A model generated the notes under the pieces. That model did not search any database. It had not been told where the DNA came from and saw nothing but the letters and a program-made list of their open reading frames with translations. From Drosophila miranda (taxonomy: Eukaryota; Arthropoda; Insecta; Diptera; Drosophilidae), in NCBI RefSeq assembly GCF_003369915.1, contig NC_046674.1, positions 1,798,001 through 1,862,000 of the forward strand: DNA of 64,000 nucleotides, read 5' to 3'. Made by a program: the position numbers and the translations under genes. Shown in pieces: positions 33,843 through 45,724 of the stretch. Every line of letters begins with the position of its first letter. The stretch's first letter is position 1.

Positions 33843-34513
33843 ATGGTTGGTTTCATCTAATATTATCGCTAAAATTCGATGCAATCCTGACACTAAAAAA
33901 GCAAATATGTGAATAAAACCGCAGCTGAAAATGCGCAGCTGAGGTTCTCGGTGAAATTTTATTGATTGCTGTCAGCGAATTGCGAACAAATTTTTTGTTT
34001 ATGTGCGAGCCCAGTGTCTAATTTGTGTTTCCCCCATGTACCGCTTTATAGGGTCGCGTCAGAACCAAGACGATCAAGAAGGCCGCTAAGGTCATCATTG
34101 AGAAGTACTACACTCGGTTGACGATGGACTTCCACACCAACAAGCGTATCTGCGAGGAGGTCGCTATCATTCCCACCAAGCCCCTCCGCAACAAGATTGC
34201 CGGGTGAGTTGTCACATGCAGCCGGAGGCCAAAAGAGTAACCACTGACCAATTGATGTTTTTTTTTTTTCAGTTACGTTACCCACTTGATGGGCCGTCTT
34301 CGTCACTCCCAGGTGCGTGGTATTTCCATCAAGCTGCAGGAGGAGGAGCGTGAGCGTCGCGACAACTACGTCCCAGCCGTGTCCGCCCTGGAGCAAGACA
34401 TCATCGAGGTCGATCCCGACACCAAGGAGATGTTGAAGCTGTTGGACTTCCACAACATCCGTGGTCTCCAGCTCACCCAGCCCAACACCAACAACTTTGG
34501 TCGTCGTAATTAA
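33843..34513 (+). CDS. RpS17: 40S ribosomal protein S17 (eS17)
   Basis: Three exons, 33843-33845, 34052-34203 and 34273-34513, give 131 residues, the known length. Exon 1 contributes only the ATG; the next exon begins GGTCGCGTC ([20 protein letters not shown]). The sequence continues with [20 protein letters not shown] and ends [13 protein letters not shown]. Family knowledge: eS17 sits in the beak/head region of the 40S subunit; loss of one copy in D. melanogaster causes a Minute phenotype. The intron directly after the start codon is long (206 bp) compared with the second (69 bp). It is convergent with Shc. Confidence 0.98.
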
Positions 34514-34906
34514 CTTTCTAAGTAGATGCAGATGATGTTCTGATCCGTTTTGCATGGGTCGCAATAAACGATTTGTGTAAAGTGCAGATTTGAAGTCTTT
34601 TGTGTTCCTCCCCTATCCACAGGAAATCCGCTCCAATCTTGGTTTTTGGTGTTATTTATTCTCGTTTGATGGGAAAATACTGTACTGCTCATATAAAGAT
34701 GCTTTTGTATATTCAATCCATAAATAAATGGGTTCGTTCCTATACAATGATGCGACGATACATTATAAAAAATTCTCTACGAGTGCAATTATGTTAATCT
34801 AAGCGTGTACACGGATACAAGTATATATGTATATATATATATAAGTATTATGTATGTATATTTATGTGAAGACTTGCAAGTCCATATATTTGTGCTCTCG
34901 AGCCGT

Positions 34907-36236
34907 TCAGGGTGCAGCTATGGTGGCTCCTGCTCCGGCGACCACTGCCTGATCTTGAGCGGGCCGGCGTACGGGATTACGCAAGACCAGCTCCGAATCC
35001 TCCGATATGATGGGCAGCGCATGGGCCCAGTGGTAATTTATCAAATGGCTAATGCTATCGAAAATGCGATCTTTGGTGCGAACCACGCCCTCGGGATCGA
35101 TGAGCAGTAGATGCTTGGGCGTCTTGCCCTCCAGCCCAGTGAGGACATACTGGCCACGCTTTCCCTGAGATTCGCGTACCAGGAAGTCCCCATCCTGCTG
35201 TAACAGACGTTCGGAAATCGGTCTAGAGATGGCAGCGTGGAACCAGACTTCGGCAGTGAGTGGACACTGGGGCCCGTCGAAGACATCGCGCACCTGGCCG
35301 GCCGTTAGGGTGGAGGAGGAAGTAGCAGACGCCGACGAATGCCCGAGGGCTAGCTTGTTGGTAGTCTGATCGGGAGGCGGGGAATTGAGGTCGATGAGGT
35401 TGCTGCTAAGGCGATCGCGTGGCTTCTTCAGATTAAGTTGAGCCACACGCGGGGCATGAGTATGCAATGGGAGTTGGGCCGTTTGATGCTGCTGCTGCGG
35501 CTGGGAGCGGTTATCATCGTTGGGGAGCTCTGGTGGCAGCTTGTCGGGCAAATCGTTGTAATACTCTTTGACGTTTTCCTTGCAGCTCTGATTGATGTTA
35601 TCGGCAGTGGGATCTTTATGCCTGCTCAGGGCGTTGAATCGCAGCGCAAAGGCCTTGCCAATGGTCACGATCAGATCCTCGCTCTGACCACCAGCGCACT
35701 CCAGGACGTAACAGGCACGCCACTCGTCCTCGTTCTTGGCAATGTAGGCCAGGAAGTCCAGGGTATCGTTGTCGCCCCCCGAGGCAAAGGAGATGCGCGG
35801 CATATTGTGATTGACTATCACCTCGCCCGATTCCACATTGCTCAGCGTGAGGGCGCGGCTGGACACATTGATGATGATGTTGGTGCCGGCATGCTGCATG
35901 CTGGGCCGGTCCGATATGAAGGAACACAGACGTCGCTTTCCGGCCGACTTCAGGCCTGCGGCCTCGCAGACGCGGTTGATGCACTCCCTGAGGAAAAACA
36001 TGGGTACCACTCAGCCATTAGAGATAAGATGTAACTTCCGCTTACCGCGCCAGCTGCGTGCGAGTCTCAAAGTCGAGAGATTTCATCGAGGTCTTGACCT
36101 CAACGCAGCCTGTATAGCGGACATTGAATGCAACTCCCACGCCCATTATGACGTCGTCTGGATAAATACACCCGTCGCTGGTGCCACCGGTACCAGATCT
36201 TGGGGCGCCGTTGCCGGCATCACCATTTCTCGGCAT
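34907..36236 (-). CDS. Shc: SHC adaptor protein (PTB and SH2 domains)
   Basis: Two coding exons, 36236-36046 and 35987-34907, join in phase to give 423 residues. The N-terminal half is a PTB domain (GVAFNVRYTGCVEVKTSMKS, then ECINRVCEAAG and ISFASGGDNDTLDFLAYIAK). The middle segment has KEYYNDLPDKLP, a Y-x-N site suited to GRB2/Drk binding. The SH2 domain is at the C-terminus with DGDFLVRESQGKRGQYVLTG. Family knowledge: Shc links receptor tyrosine kinases such as Torso and EGFR to Ras/MAPK signalling. It ends near the RpS17 3' end. The N-terminal CH2 domain of long vertebrate forms is absent, as known for the fly protein. Confidence 0.95.
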
Positions 36237-36313
36237 TTCGCTGTGCGTGTGCGTACTGGGCGTCCTTTGAATCCTTTTTTTTTTCTTCCTTCCTCTTTGT
36301 TATTTATGTACAG

Positions 36314-37200
36314 CAGTGTGACCGCGGATTTATCGATAAAATATACCGTCCGACCCTCGGAAATATACCGAAACACACCATCTCATTTAAAAAATATACC
36401 GTAAATATACTGACGAATTCAAGTTCTATTTTACATATTCCTCGTTTTTGATATTCCGACGAATATTACTAGCTATATAGAACATTTAGCCATGCCCACA
36501 TAATTTTATACGATTGGTGAATCTATTTCCTACTTGATTGGCCTATTCGAAATAATTGTTTCATTCATTTCATATAATAATCTTAAGTCTTAATAAGACT
36601 TAATGTTTTTAGTGAAACGAAAGTACTAAAGTCTTAAAATACGTCAAAAGTATTTACAAAAATTTAAAAGATAGATGGTAAAATTGAATATGTCTGTTCC
36701 CATAACCGATACCTGTTGACCAGCAACAGTGACACGTTTTAAGCTTTAACTTTTTTTGTTGAAGCCTTATTTTATGCACAATCCAATAGAAGGGAGTACT
36801 TAAAAGTAGCCAGACTTGTAGAAAATTGATTAATCAATGAGGTTAAAATATTTGTTCAAGGCTGATAGGCTGGACAAGGCACATTAATAATTTATGGACT
36901 AGTGCGTAGGTCCACGAAAATGTTGAATCTTGAGGAAATTTAGCGCAGTTTAAGTAAGAAGATACCTGTGTATTGTTAAGAAAGGATGAAGAAGAGGATG
37001 GACCTACTACTATTACTATTAGTATTATATAATGGTATATTTGATCAATTTCATCTATTAAATTTAATTTTCAAATGTATATTTATGAAAAAAGGGTATA
37101 AAAACTTCCGTACGCAGGTTTTTTTTATTTTCGCTCTCTCAAATCCTTGTTGCTCATTCACTTTCCAACAATTTCTTTTGGCGCGCTCGATGAGGGCCTA
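36314..37200 (-). repeat. AT-rich repeat with Motif 1/DRE/Motif 6 end, Shc upstream side
   Basis: CAGTGTGACC at 36314-36323, TATCGATA (DRE) at 36331-36338 and several AATATACCG units precede a region with CCCACATAATTTTATACGA. A reverse-oriented relative of the same 200-bp unit lies at 36720-36850. The segment at 37010-37180 is the reverse complement of 32935-33100. The element is therefore partly inverted. Confidence 0.68.
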
Positions 37201-37418
37201 ATTGAGAGTTTTTGGCTCTCTCGCTCTCTTCAAATCGCTTAAGTCTCTCTTTTTCGTTCACTTTGAAGCGGTTATGAATCGGTAGCAAAAATGAGTCCCA
37301 TTCCAGACTCATGTGGCTGAGAAAACGAGCGGCATGTCCGCAACATGGGCAACATTCTGCATACCCTAAGAAAAACGCTATTAAAGAATTGCGGAAATGT
37401 TTGTCATCTCAGGCTCCA

Positions 37419-37960
37419 TTTTTTTTTTTTTTTTTTTTTTGTTTTTATATTTTAATTAAGCGTTGAATCCGTACATTGCATATATCGTATCTTAACAACA
37501 CAGGTAAATATATTGAGGAGACCAAACCTATTGCTTAATGTAAGAGGACTTATAAAAAATATAATATTATAATTTTGGGAGGGAATCTTAGAGTTGGCCT
37601 ATAGTTTTGGCAAAACCCAATCTCTTCAATCGCCTCAAAGGCCTGGCATGTAGTAAACGTCTCGCGAGCATACTTCTGTGCCTAATCAGCCTGTCACTGT
37701 ATCTGCTGGTGTGCCTTCCAATGTGCTCCTCCACTGTATGCAGATTTAGATCCCGATGTAGGGTGGAGCCCCGCACGTACCAGGGACAGTTAGTTATTTG
37801 CCTCAAGGCACGATTCTGCAGGACCTGTATCCGTTTATAGTTAGATTTTGCATCAATATCCCAAATCTGCACACCGTAGAGCCAAATCGGGGTCAGGCTC
37901 CAATGAATGCAGAAACAGTCAGTCTCTGTTTCAAGGCTATCAATGGCATTAATATTCATA
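37419..37960 (-). mobile_element. LINE (jockey/I-like) 3' end remnant
   Basis: A reverse-strand frame of 123 codons reads PIWLYGVQIWDIDAKSNYKR and later PWYVRGSTLHRDLNLHTVEE, the typical C-terminal tail of non-LTR ORF2 after the reverse transcriptase domain. A run of 22 T on the forward strand (37419-37440) corresponds to its poly-A tail. The element is strongly 5'-truncated; no endonuclease or RT motif is present. Confidence 0.78.
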
Positions 37961-38499
37961 TATTAGTTATTATTAGTATTAGTTTTCGTCTCAACTAAAG
38001 GTTTTATCCTGCTTAAATAAAGGGGGGTTTTTCTTCGGTTTATTTAGTGTATATTTTGAAAATGAGACGTTACTAGTTGCTCTCTCCTGGAACGAAAAAA
38101 TGAGTGGTAATTTCTATAAAGAAGGGTGTGGACAACAAACAACAACAGCCAAGGCAAATCGCAAGTTTCGTACGAGCCACACACCTCACCTCTCGTGTGA
38201 GTGCAATATACCCTGAAGACAAAGAGTCGGTTTAACATTCAAGGTATATTAGGCGGAAGGGGTGCATTTTACCTGGCATGCATTGCACTTTCTGGGCCGT
38301 TTTGGCTGTACACGCCATACCCTCTTTCTCCTCCCATTATGTAGCAAATGTGTAGTTACCGTGTATGTAGCCTCTTTCTCTTTGATTTCGGATTTCGCTT
38401 GCGTGTAAACAAAATCATTACAATTTTTTCTGCCGTGCCGTTGCATTGGATATTGGATATACATAGTGATAGCCGTAACTGATAACTGTAGGATCCAAG

Positions 38500-38819
38500 T
38501 GTCCAATTGTCTATTACCACAACACAGACGAGCATCGCGTATACACAAGAAGCCAACGAATTTGTTGTTAAAGCGAATGAAATAAGTTTCAACGGCATAC
38601 GTACATAAAATATAAAAATATCTTTCGCACTACTTTGGCCGGAAAGTACAATTTTTGTTGTTGTTTGAATCAATAAAACTGTGTGTGTGCATGCACGCCC
38701 GCATCTAACGCGCAGCCTCCGTCCACCAGCCACCAGCCCAAAATCTGCAGTAGACGCCCCATTCCGCATTGCATCTGGAACCCACCCGTCCGTATTCCGT
38801 ATTGTTGAATATTATTGCG
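38500..38819 (+). other. Probable 5' UTR exon of the acetyltransferase gene
   Basis: ATTGCG|GTAAGT at 38814-38825 is a strong forward-strand donor and no coding exon fits before it. The next forward acceptor of matching quality before a start codon is TTGCAG at 45604-45609, followed by 115 bp of leader to the ATG of CG3967. The exon start is not determined. Motif 6-like GTATATTTTGAAAATGAGACG lies upstream at 38049-38069. This is inference. Confidence 0.4.
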
Positions 38820-39114
38820 GTAAGTTTTCTGTTTCTTGGGGCTTTGTGTCTTTGCTTTTGGCCATTCTTTGCCCACCGTCTTCGCGCTTTCGTGCCGCGG
38901 CCGTGTGGCTCAGTGAACACATAAATAAGGCATTAATTTTATGTCATGCCCGCTGGAATTATTACCGCCGCATGGATGGCCGATGGCCCCAGAGCTGGTG
39001 CGTTAGTCATTTGCATGGAAAAGATACATACATACATACATATGTATGCATCTTTCGGACTCGATGCGTCATTACTGCCACAAGGCGGCCCCCGTTTAAG
39101 CCGTGCTTGCTTCC

Positions 39115-39150
<36 letters not shown>

Positions 39151-40304
39151 GGCTGGTGATCTCATCTGTTATTGCTTCCGCTTTGCGGCTGGCATTCTTC
39201 CAGCTGCCTCTGAGGCTGGGCCTGCCTCTGTTCTGGCCAACTGCAGGGATGGCCTTAATTCACGCCTCTGTGTATGCGTTTCAGCCAAACGGCAGCCCCG
39301 TCCCACCTAATATGGTCTACGGTTCAGCTTAAAGCGTTTCCCTCGCCAATTAAGCACGATGACGTTGACCCTCAAACTACTGACGACGGGGTCCGCCACG
39401 GCTCCATTAATGGCATGCAAACCGTTTGGCGTTTACACACCCACGCCTCTATCTTGTTTTTATTGTTGCTCGCCAAGTGTTGATTACAACTTTGTTTAAT
39501 TGCCTTCGAAGGCCTACAGTTGGCAAACTCTTTCTGTTGTAATTGGTTATTGGATCCAACCTTCGGAAAGACGTTAACAATCGAAAGGAAAACAGACAGG
39601 TAGTTACATGGATGGCCTATTTTTTCATAACCAACTAAAAATCGACTAAGAAAAGCAGTAAAATATAAACTTTCCTTTTAAACGCACTAATAAACGCAGA
39701 GCCACAGAGAAAACTTCCGTGTTTCATTTACGTGGAACACTACACCCTGTAGTTTTACAGCATCTACGAGGCTGTTGGTCGTGCTTTTTGTGATTCTTTT
39801 TCCCCGTTTCCTTATATTTCATTTATGATTTTATGCCGCGTCATAGATGGCTGTAAGCATATAAATTCATACCTTTCTCCGCATTTTACACGTCTTCGAA
39901 CCACTGTACAAAGTCACTGCATTCATGGAGCACCCTGATATAGTAACATCTTAGGGCACCCTGTTAGCCGTGCTGCCCACCACAGAATGGATTCGTGCCA
40001 CTTTTAGTTTTCCATAATTTTACTATCGCTTTTATTGTTTTAGCAATGGACTACAAACTAGTAGATATATCGTATTTTACATGCATACACACTCAAGACA
40101 CAGACCTGGACAACAACATTCACTATGAACTATAACACGTTGATTTTTTGAAATACTTAATTCGCCACTAGGAGGTGGCTTTAACACGAGCAAGACGGGA
40201 GGGTCAACAATTCTTTCAACTATATGAGCACGGTTGAAAGTAATTTAAACCAAAAAAAAATTCGCCACCCCACTGCCCGCCCGCTCTATTACGCCATTGC
40301 TCCA
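38820..40304. other. Non-coding stretch between repeats and aay
   Basis: No gene recognised. Contains a CATA tract near 39030-39043, a (CT)n run at 39118-39145 and a reversed AATAAA near 40031-40036 that fits the aay 3' end. Likely part of an intron of the forward gene that crosses aay. Confidence 0.45.
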
Positions 40305-41120
40305 TCACTGGCCGCCCATCAGCTGTTCAAAGTCGGTTACGTAATACTGGGCCCGTCTGTAGACCTCGGGCCGCACCACGTTGCCGCCAAAGCCGATAAA
40401 GTAGTTGGCGGGCGGCACTGCCTCCAGATCGGTGGCCCCATCGCCGAGCATCGTGATGAGGGCGTCGTCGGCGTGCTGCTGCTTGATCATGGCGACGGCC
40501 TCCGCTTTACCGCCGGAGCGGGAGGTGGGCTGTGTGATGTCGAAGCTGTCGTAGGCGCCCTGGTAGTCGAACAGCATTTTGTTGGCATACACGTGTGCGA
40601 GGGGGATACCCAGCTCGGTGGCCACAGGGGCAATCAGGCAATCGAAGCCTCCGGATATGAGATACACCTGCTTGCCGTCCGCCTTCAACTGTGCCACAAA
40701 GCGCTTCACATTCTTGCTCAGGGTGCTGGGACGCTCGCGGATAAAGTCCAGCACCTGCTGCTGGCTGGGTCGGATGATGTTGAGCCGTATCTTGAGGGCA
40801 TCCTGGAAGGTCATGGCACCGCCCATCGCCTCCTTGGTGACGCGTGCCACCTCGGTGCCCTTGCCGCAGTACTCGGCCAGCTCGTCGATGCCCTCCTCGC
40901 AGATGACGGTGGAGTCGACGTCAAAGCAGACGATCTGCGACTGCTGGATGACCTTGGCGGCCAGCTGGGGCTGCTTGGGCGGCACTATAGCCGGTGTAAC
41001 CGTGGTCTTGGCCCCTCCGTTGCTGGTGATGCTGAGCTGCTTGGCCAGCAGAGCTGCATTGCCGCCGCAGCCGTTGGTGGTGGGGGCCGGACGCGCCATG
41101 CTCAACACTGAACCGCTCAT
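40305..41120 (-). CDS. aay: Phosphoserine phosphatase astray
   Basis: Single exon. From MSGSVLSMARPAPTT (ATG at 41118-41120) the product is 271 residues. An upstream in-frame ATG at 41168 would add 16 residues. I prefer the inner start because it matches the known fly N-terminus. HAD-superfamily motifs are in order: the nucleophile motif FDVDSTVICEEGIDEL, motif II YLISGGFD, the Lys of GGKAEAVAM and the acidic motif GDGATDLEA. Family knowledge: dephosphorylates O-phosphoserine in the last step of serine synthesis; astray mutants of D. melanogaster have axon guidance defects. No intron is needed. The reading direction is opposite to the surrounding forward gene. Confidence 0.95.
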   Translation of the reverse strand: MSGSVLSMARPAPTTNGCGGNAALLAKQLSITSNGGAKTTVTPAIVPPKQPQLAAKVIQQSQIVCFDVDSTVICEEGIDELAEYCGKGTEVARVTKEAMGGAMTFQDALKIRLNIIRPSQQQVLDFIRERPSTLSKNVKRFVAQLKADGKQVYLISGGFDCLIAPVATELGIPLAHVYANKMLFDYQGAYDSFDITQPTSRSGGKAEAVAMIKQQHADDALITMLGDGATDLEAVPPANYFIGFGGNVVRPEVYRRAQYYVTDFEQLMGGQ

Positions 41121-41168
41121 CTTGAGGAATGCGTATAAATTGGGCACAATTTTGTGGTTGCTGGGCAA

Positions 41169-44100
41169 AGTTTGACGTAAAAGCTTTACGTTAATCGCTT
41201 TGTTTGGTCTCCAAAATTTTCCGCTGCTTCTTTTTGTGTATCTCTTGTGCTTTTTGGCACACGCGCTTTACACTCTTCTTTCTCTACGGCTCTGCTCAGC
41301 TGTTTTTTGTTTTTGTTTGATAAGGTTTGCCCACCGACAGTCCAGAGTACTTTAATAGTTCAATAGTTTCTAAGGCTCTCGACCTGCTCACTTTGACTGA
41401 ATTTTTACAAGTGAATACTGTTGTCGATCGCCCTTTTAAGAAAACTCGCTTGATACAAACACAGGCACAAAATACATATACACATGTATAGCTGCCTTTC
41501 CTCTCTGAGTCTCTCACCAATTTTCAGACGCTGACCAGCGATCGTACGATAACAGCCAATTACAAGTGCCTCTCTCTCTGTCTCGTTCACTGTGTTTGGT
41601 CTCTGGGTGTGTGTCTGTATGTGTGTGTGTGTCTGTGTGTGTACGTGTGCGTGTGCGTTAGGGAGAGACAGACAACTATCTGCACCGTTACATTCACAAT
41701 TGTTTTTCCTTGCACTCTTATCCGATGGTAACGCCGCACCGACTGAACATTCACCTGCAATTGAGTTTTCTCTGGAAATTGTGTTAAGGCAGCGACGTTT
41801 CCTGAAACGAGTGATACGGATTACCGAACGAGGCTTTGCTCCCACCACGTTCTGGCTCCATGCGAGTAGAAGCGGGATGGCCATGTCTGGCTATCAGCAA
41901 ACATAAACAAAAGAAATAATTATTTATTCGGAACTGTCATTAAACTCTCGGCGACACTCGATTGCTTAGGAGAACCGACTGGAACTGGTTTCGTAGAGCA
42001 CGCTTATCATTTAGCACCATTACCACCATTAGCACTGGGCTGATTACGGGCGGCGGTGGTGCTGGAGTGGTGGCCTGGGTCGGGCGACCAACTGGTCAAG
42101 CATCGGAAGACCACCTTAATCACTTGTTTTTCCCCGCCACTCTGCTTATCAGGGTGCAGCGCATTCGCGTGTCTGCTCGATCTGATCAGATTTTAATACT
42201 TTCTTTTTTGCATTAATCATTGATGTGGAAAATAACCGAAATCCATACGGATTATCGCTTACGTAAGCTTCGGGTATTTTTAAAACCGAGGCGGACTTAT
42301 ATTTAAACTAGAGCCTGTAGTCTGATCCGATTCTGATGAAATTCTGGGCTGGAGTTGCATCGCTTTACGTTACAATAGAACGTAAGCCGAGCTCCCTCTC
42401 TTCTCCCTCTTCTCTCGGTCTCTCTCGTTCTGTCGCTGCCTGCTTTTGCCTTCTCTCCAGCAATTAGATAAAAGGCGCGTGCAAGCAAAAGCAACAAAAA
42501 CAACAGCAACATCAATAGCATTGCCAGCCACAAATGCATTTTCAGTGGCTGCGGTTTCAGCTTTTTGTTGCTGTGTGTCGCTATTGTAGAATAACAAGTT
42601 GTTTTGACTGTTTCGCGTCTCGATCGTGTCGTAAACAACATAACAACAGGCTGCCGGACCGCAAAAGTATTTCATTGCCAAACGCTTTATAGAGGCATGG
42701 CCAATCGCCTACCGATAAACTATTCATTGCGTGTGCTGCGTGCATCTGCAGCTGCAGTCTCATGCATTTTGCAAGCGCGCCCCGGCCAGCGGCTTCCATT
42801 GAACCGAGCCGTAAACACATGATTGTATGCATGTATACCCTCGCAGAAGACATGTTGAATTTGGCCAGATGTTGGCAAGGAGAGACGGAGAGAGATGTAG
42901 CCATGGTCAAAAGGTCTGTCTGTTTCTAGGAAAAATAGTCCCTTAAACAGGCAGAGCACTTCGTCAGAACCACCATGATCGGACCTGTGTCTTTATGTAC
43001 CTTTAGCTATCGAGCTATCGTATTGGTCGAAATAAGCATAAGACTTTGTGCCGGTGATAGTCCAAACTAACCTAAGACGTTGTAGTTTCGTGGTTTCGTT
43101 CATACCTCAACCAATTAAGATACAAATCGGATGACTATATATGGATGACATATATCTGGCTTTGGGCCCCGATTTCAGCCTTCGTTTCCTGGCTTATAAT
43201 TGCCGTTGCCTTGAGCAACAGGGATCGAAGAAACCCCTGGTCTAGGCAGCACCTGTGCCTGGTACACCTGTGTTTGGGAACAGCACCTGACATTTTTGTT
43301 GTTGGGCGTTTTCGAGTTTTCCCTTGCCTTGGCAACTTTGTTTGACGGTTTTTCTTTTGGGTGCTGCACTGCCTTTGGTTTACAATTATCGATTGACCTT
43401 GTTGCTGAATACATTTCGAGCCTAGTCCATTTCTATTTTATTATTTGCCCTCCCAGGTACTTAGAGGATACAAGTCTGTGTACATAAAGGTAGGCTCGAG
43501 CCTGGGACAGGCTAATTTATTATGCCCATTGACCAATGGCCGACACACACGGAGGAGCGTTTGACGTGATAATGGGTGCCAATTTACCGAAATTTCTATT
43601 TCCATTTTGAGGCAGGACGGGTTTTAGTGAGGCAGTTGACAGTCGCCTGTAAGCGAGCCCCTTCCCCCCTCCCACCGAAGGGGTGCCTTCGTACAGGGCT
43701 GCCTGGCCAGGGCCTTGCATAATGACAGTTTGTGGGATTATTTTTTCGCAAACAGCTGATGGGCAGAGGAATCTATACCCCCAGACAGAAGGCCGGGCCG
43801 GGAACGTGCTCGTAATTGAATTATTAGTTTTCATCACCAACTGAGCTAATCGGAAGCGTCTTTATAGTATTAATTAGCGTGGAAATGTGTATGATCGTCT
43901 GGCCCTTTCTTGATTGATTTGTTTTGTTATTGTGCAGTTGGCAACGCTTTTGTTTCCAACGGCGCTTTTTGTTGCCTTTGCTGTTTGTGCTCCTCCTGTC
44001 GTCGTCTGCTGATTAACTGTTAAATTGAATGAACACTCCTCCCCATGCGCTCACTGTCTCCCGCTCCCGCTCTCGTTCCCTCTTCCTCCCGTCTGCGGTG

Positions 44101-45605
44101 CGGTGCGCTCTTCTAACTAGCATGTTGTTTACAGCTGCACGCGATTTTAATTCTTTTGATTGCTCTCTCACGCTCACTTACACACACGCACACTGCAGCA
44201 CTCGTGTGTGTGTGTGTGTGTGTGTGAGAGACAAGCTCACTTGACACATTTACAAGTGGAGCGAAAGGGGGAACAAGAACTGCAGTTTCGCTCCTTTTGT
44301 GGTGCGTGGTTTTCATGCTTTTGTTGCTTTTGCTGCTTCTTATTTTTGTTTTGCATCGTTTGGCGTATAAACAGTTACAAAGCAAGCTTGATGTGTGGCA
44401 ACGTCAACGGTTGTGTTGTGCACTGGGCAAATAAACAACAATACAACAGAAGAGATACATATATATATGTACATAGGCAGAGTCAAAAGCCGAACGGTTT
44501 GATACCCGTACAGAATGCACCTTTCTACTGCAGCTTGCCGATATACATACATATGTATTTATGTAGTACATAATCGTGCGATTCCAGGACTATGCAGAAA
44601 CACAAGAAACCTCAGCTTGTGATATCTCTGTAAACTCTAAATGAAACGTTCTCGACAAGAATCAGTCAGACGAATAAATTTCGAGTCTGTCCGAAGTAGG
44701 TATACCCAGGGTAGGGCAGGGTATAACAAGTAGTCCCCTTTGCTGGGGGCCAAGCACATGTGCATACAGCCGTACATTTGCATTAATGTGGTGGCATGCT
44801 TGTGTGTGTGCGAAAACGAAAACACGTCATTTGCTGCTATCGCACTTTGTAATTCGAGCAGCACTGCCATAAAGCTGCCATCGACGTCAGCGGCAACTGC
44901 GACTGCGACAGCGACAGCGACGGAGACAGCGCCAGAACGACTCTCAGAGCTCACTCCCTTCCGCCCCGCCCACCCCCCCGTACAAATACTAGCCATCAAC
45001 AATGGGAAAAGTTTTGTGCTCCGCCCCCATCAAGTGTAATTATAAAAGCCCCGTTTATTGTTGCTCCGCGCTCTGCCGGCGTCGGCGCCAACAGTTTGTT
45101 GCACTCGCAAATTAACAATAGCAATGCCATGTAAAAGGGTAACATAACGTAACGCAACGCAACGCTTTGTCCTGTCAGACGTCCCGCCCAGGGGGACACG
45201 ATACGATACCCAAACGCAACAGTTTCGACTGTAATCCCAGTCGAAGGCCCTGATTTGGGTCAGAAGACAGTTGGCAACGCAACAACGCCAAATGCAAAAC
45301 GTAAATAAAGGGAAGCGGAGAACGTAGCTCCCACAAAAATTAAGGTTATAGGAAACACATTAGACTTTGCCCAACCTGCAAGCTGCACCCCACACGTGTC
45401 GGGTGCGGTGCTGCTCTCTCATCTGCTGAATCATTCTAGAAAAAGCAACAGCACTGATTGGATGAATCGCATGTCCAACAATTGATTCCCAAAGTGTCCG
45501 CACCCAGCTCCAGTAATAGACAGTGCCGAACCCAAGCTGATAATCAAATTGTTTGCGAATCGTTCTTGCAACGCTCCATTAAATCCAAATTTTTCGATTG
45601 CCATT
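41169..45605. other. 4.4-kb non-coding region, aay 5' side to CG3967
   Basis: No gene recognised on either strand. TG/GT repeats at 41607-41660, CT-rich blocks near 42388-42430, (TG)n at 44205-44226 and short GAC/CGA repeats near 44895-44925 account for the longer open frames. Most of it may be the long first intron of CG3967. Confidence 0.5.
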
Positions 45606-45724
45606 GCAGGAGAAGACACTCCGAGAGAAGCACCAAAAACAGAACAGCACGAGGCCACATTTCACATTTGTAGGCCAGAGTAATCAGGAGAAGCAACAGC
45701 AACAGCAACAACTACAGCTACAGA

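Noticed and set aside
37010-37200. Possible small gene in the repeat (71 codons)
   Set aside because: The frame lies in a segment repeated in reverse at 32935-33100 and is broken there.
40224-41111. 295-codon forward frame over aay
   Set aside because: It is the antisense of the phosphatase gene; no domain and no start context.
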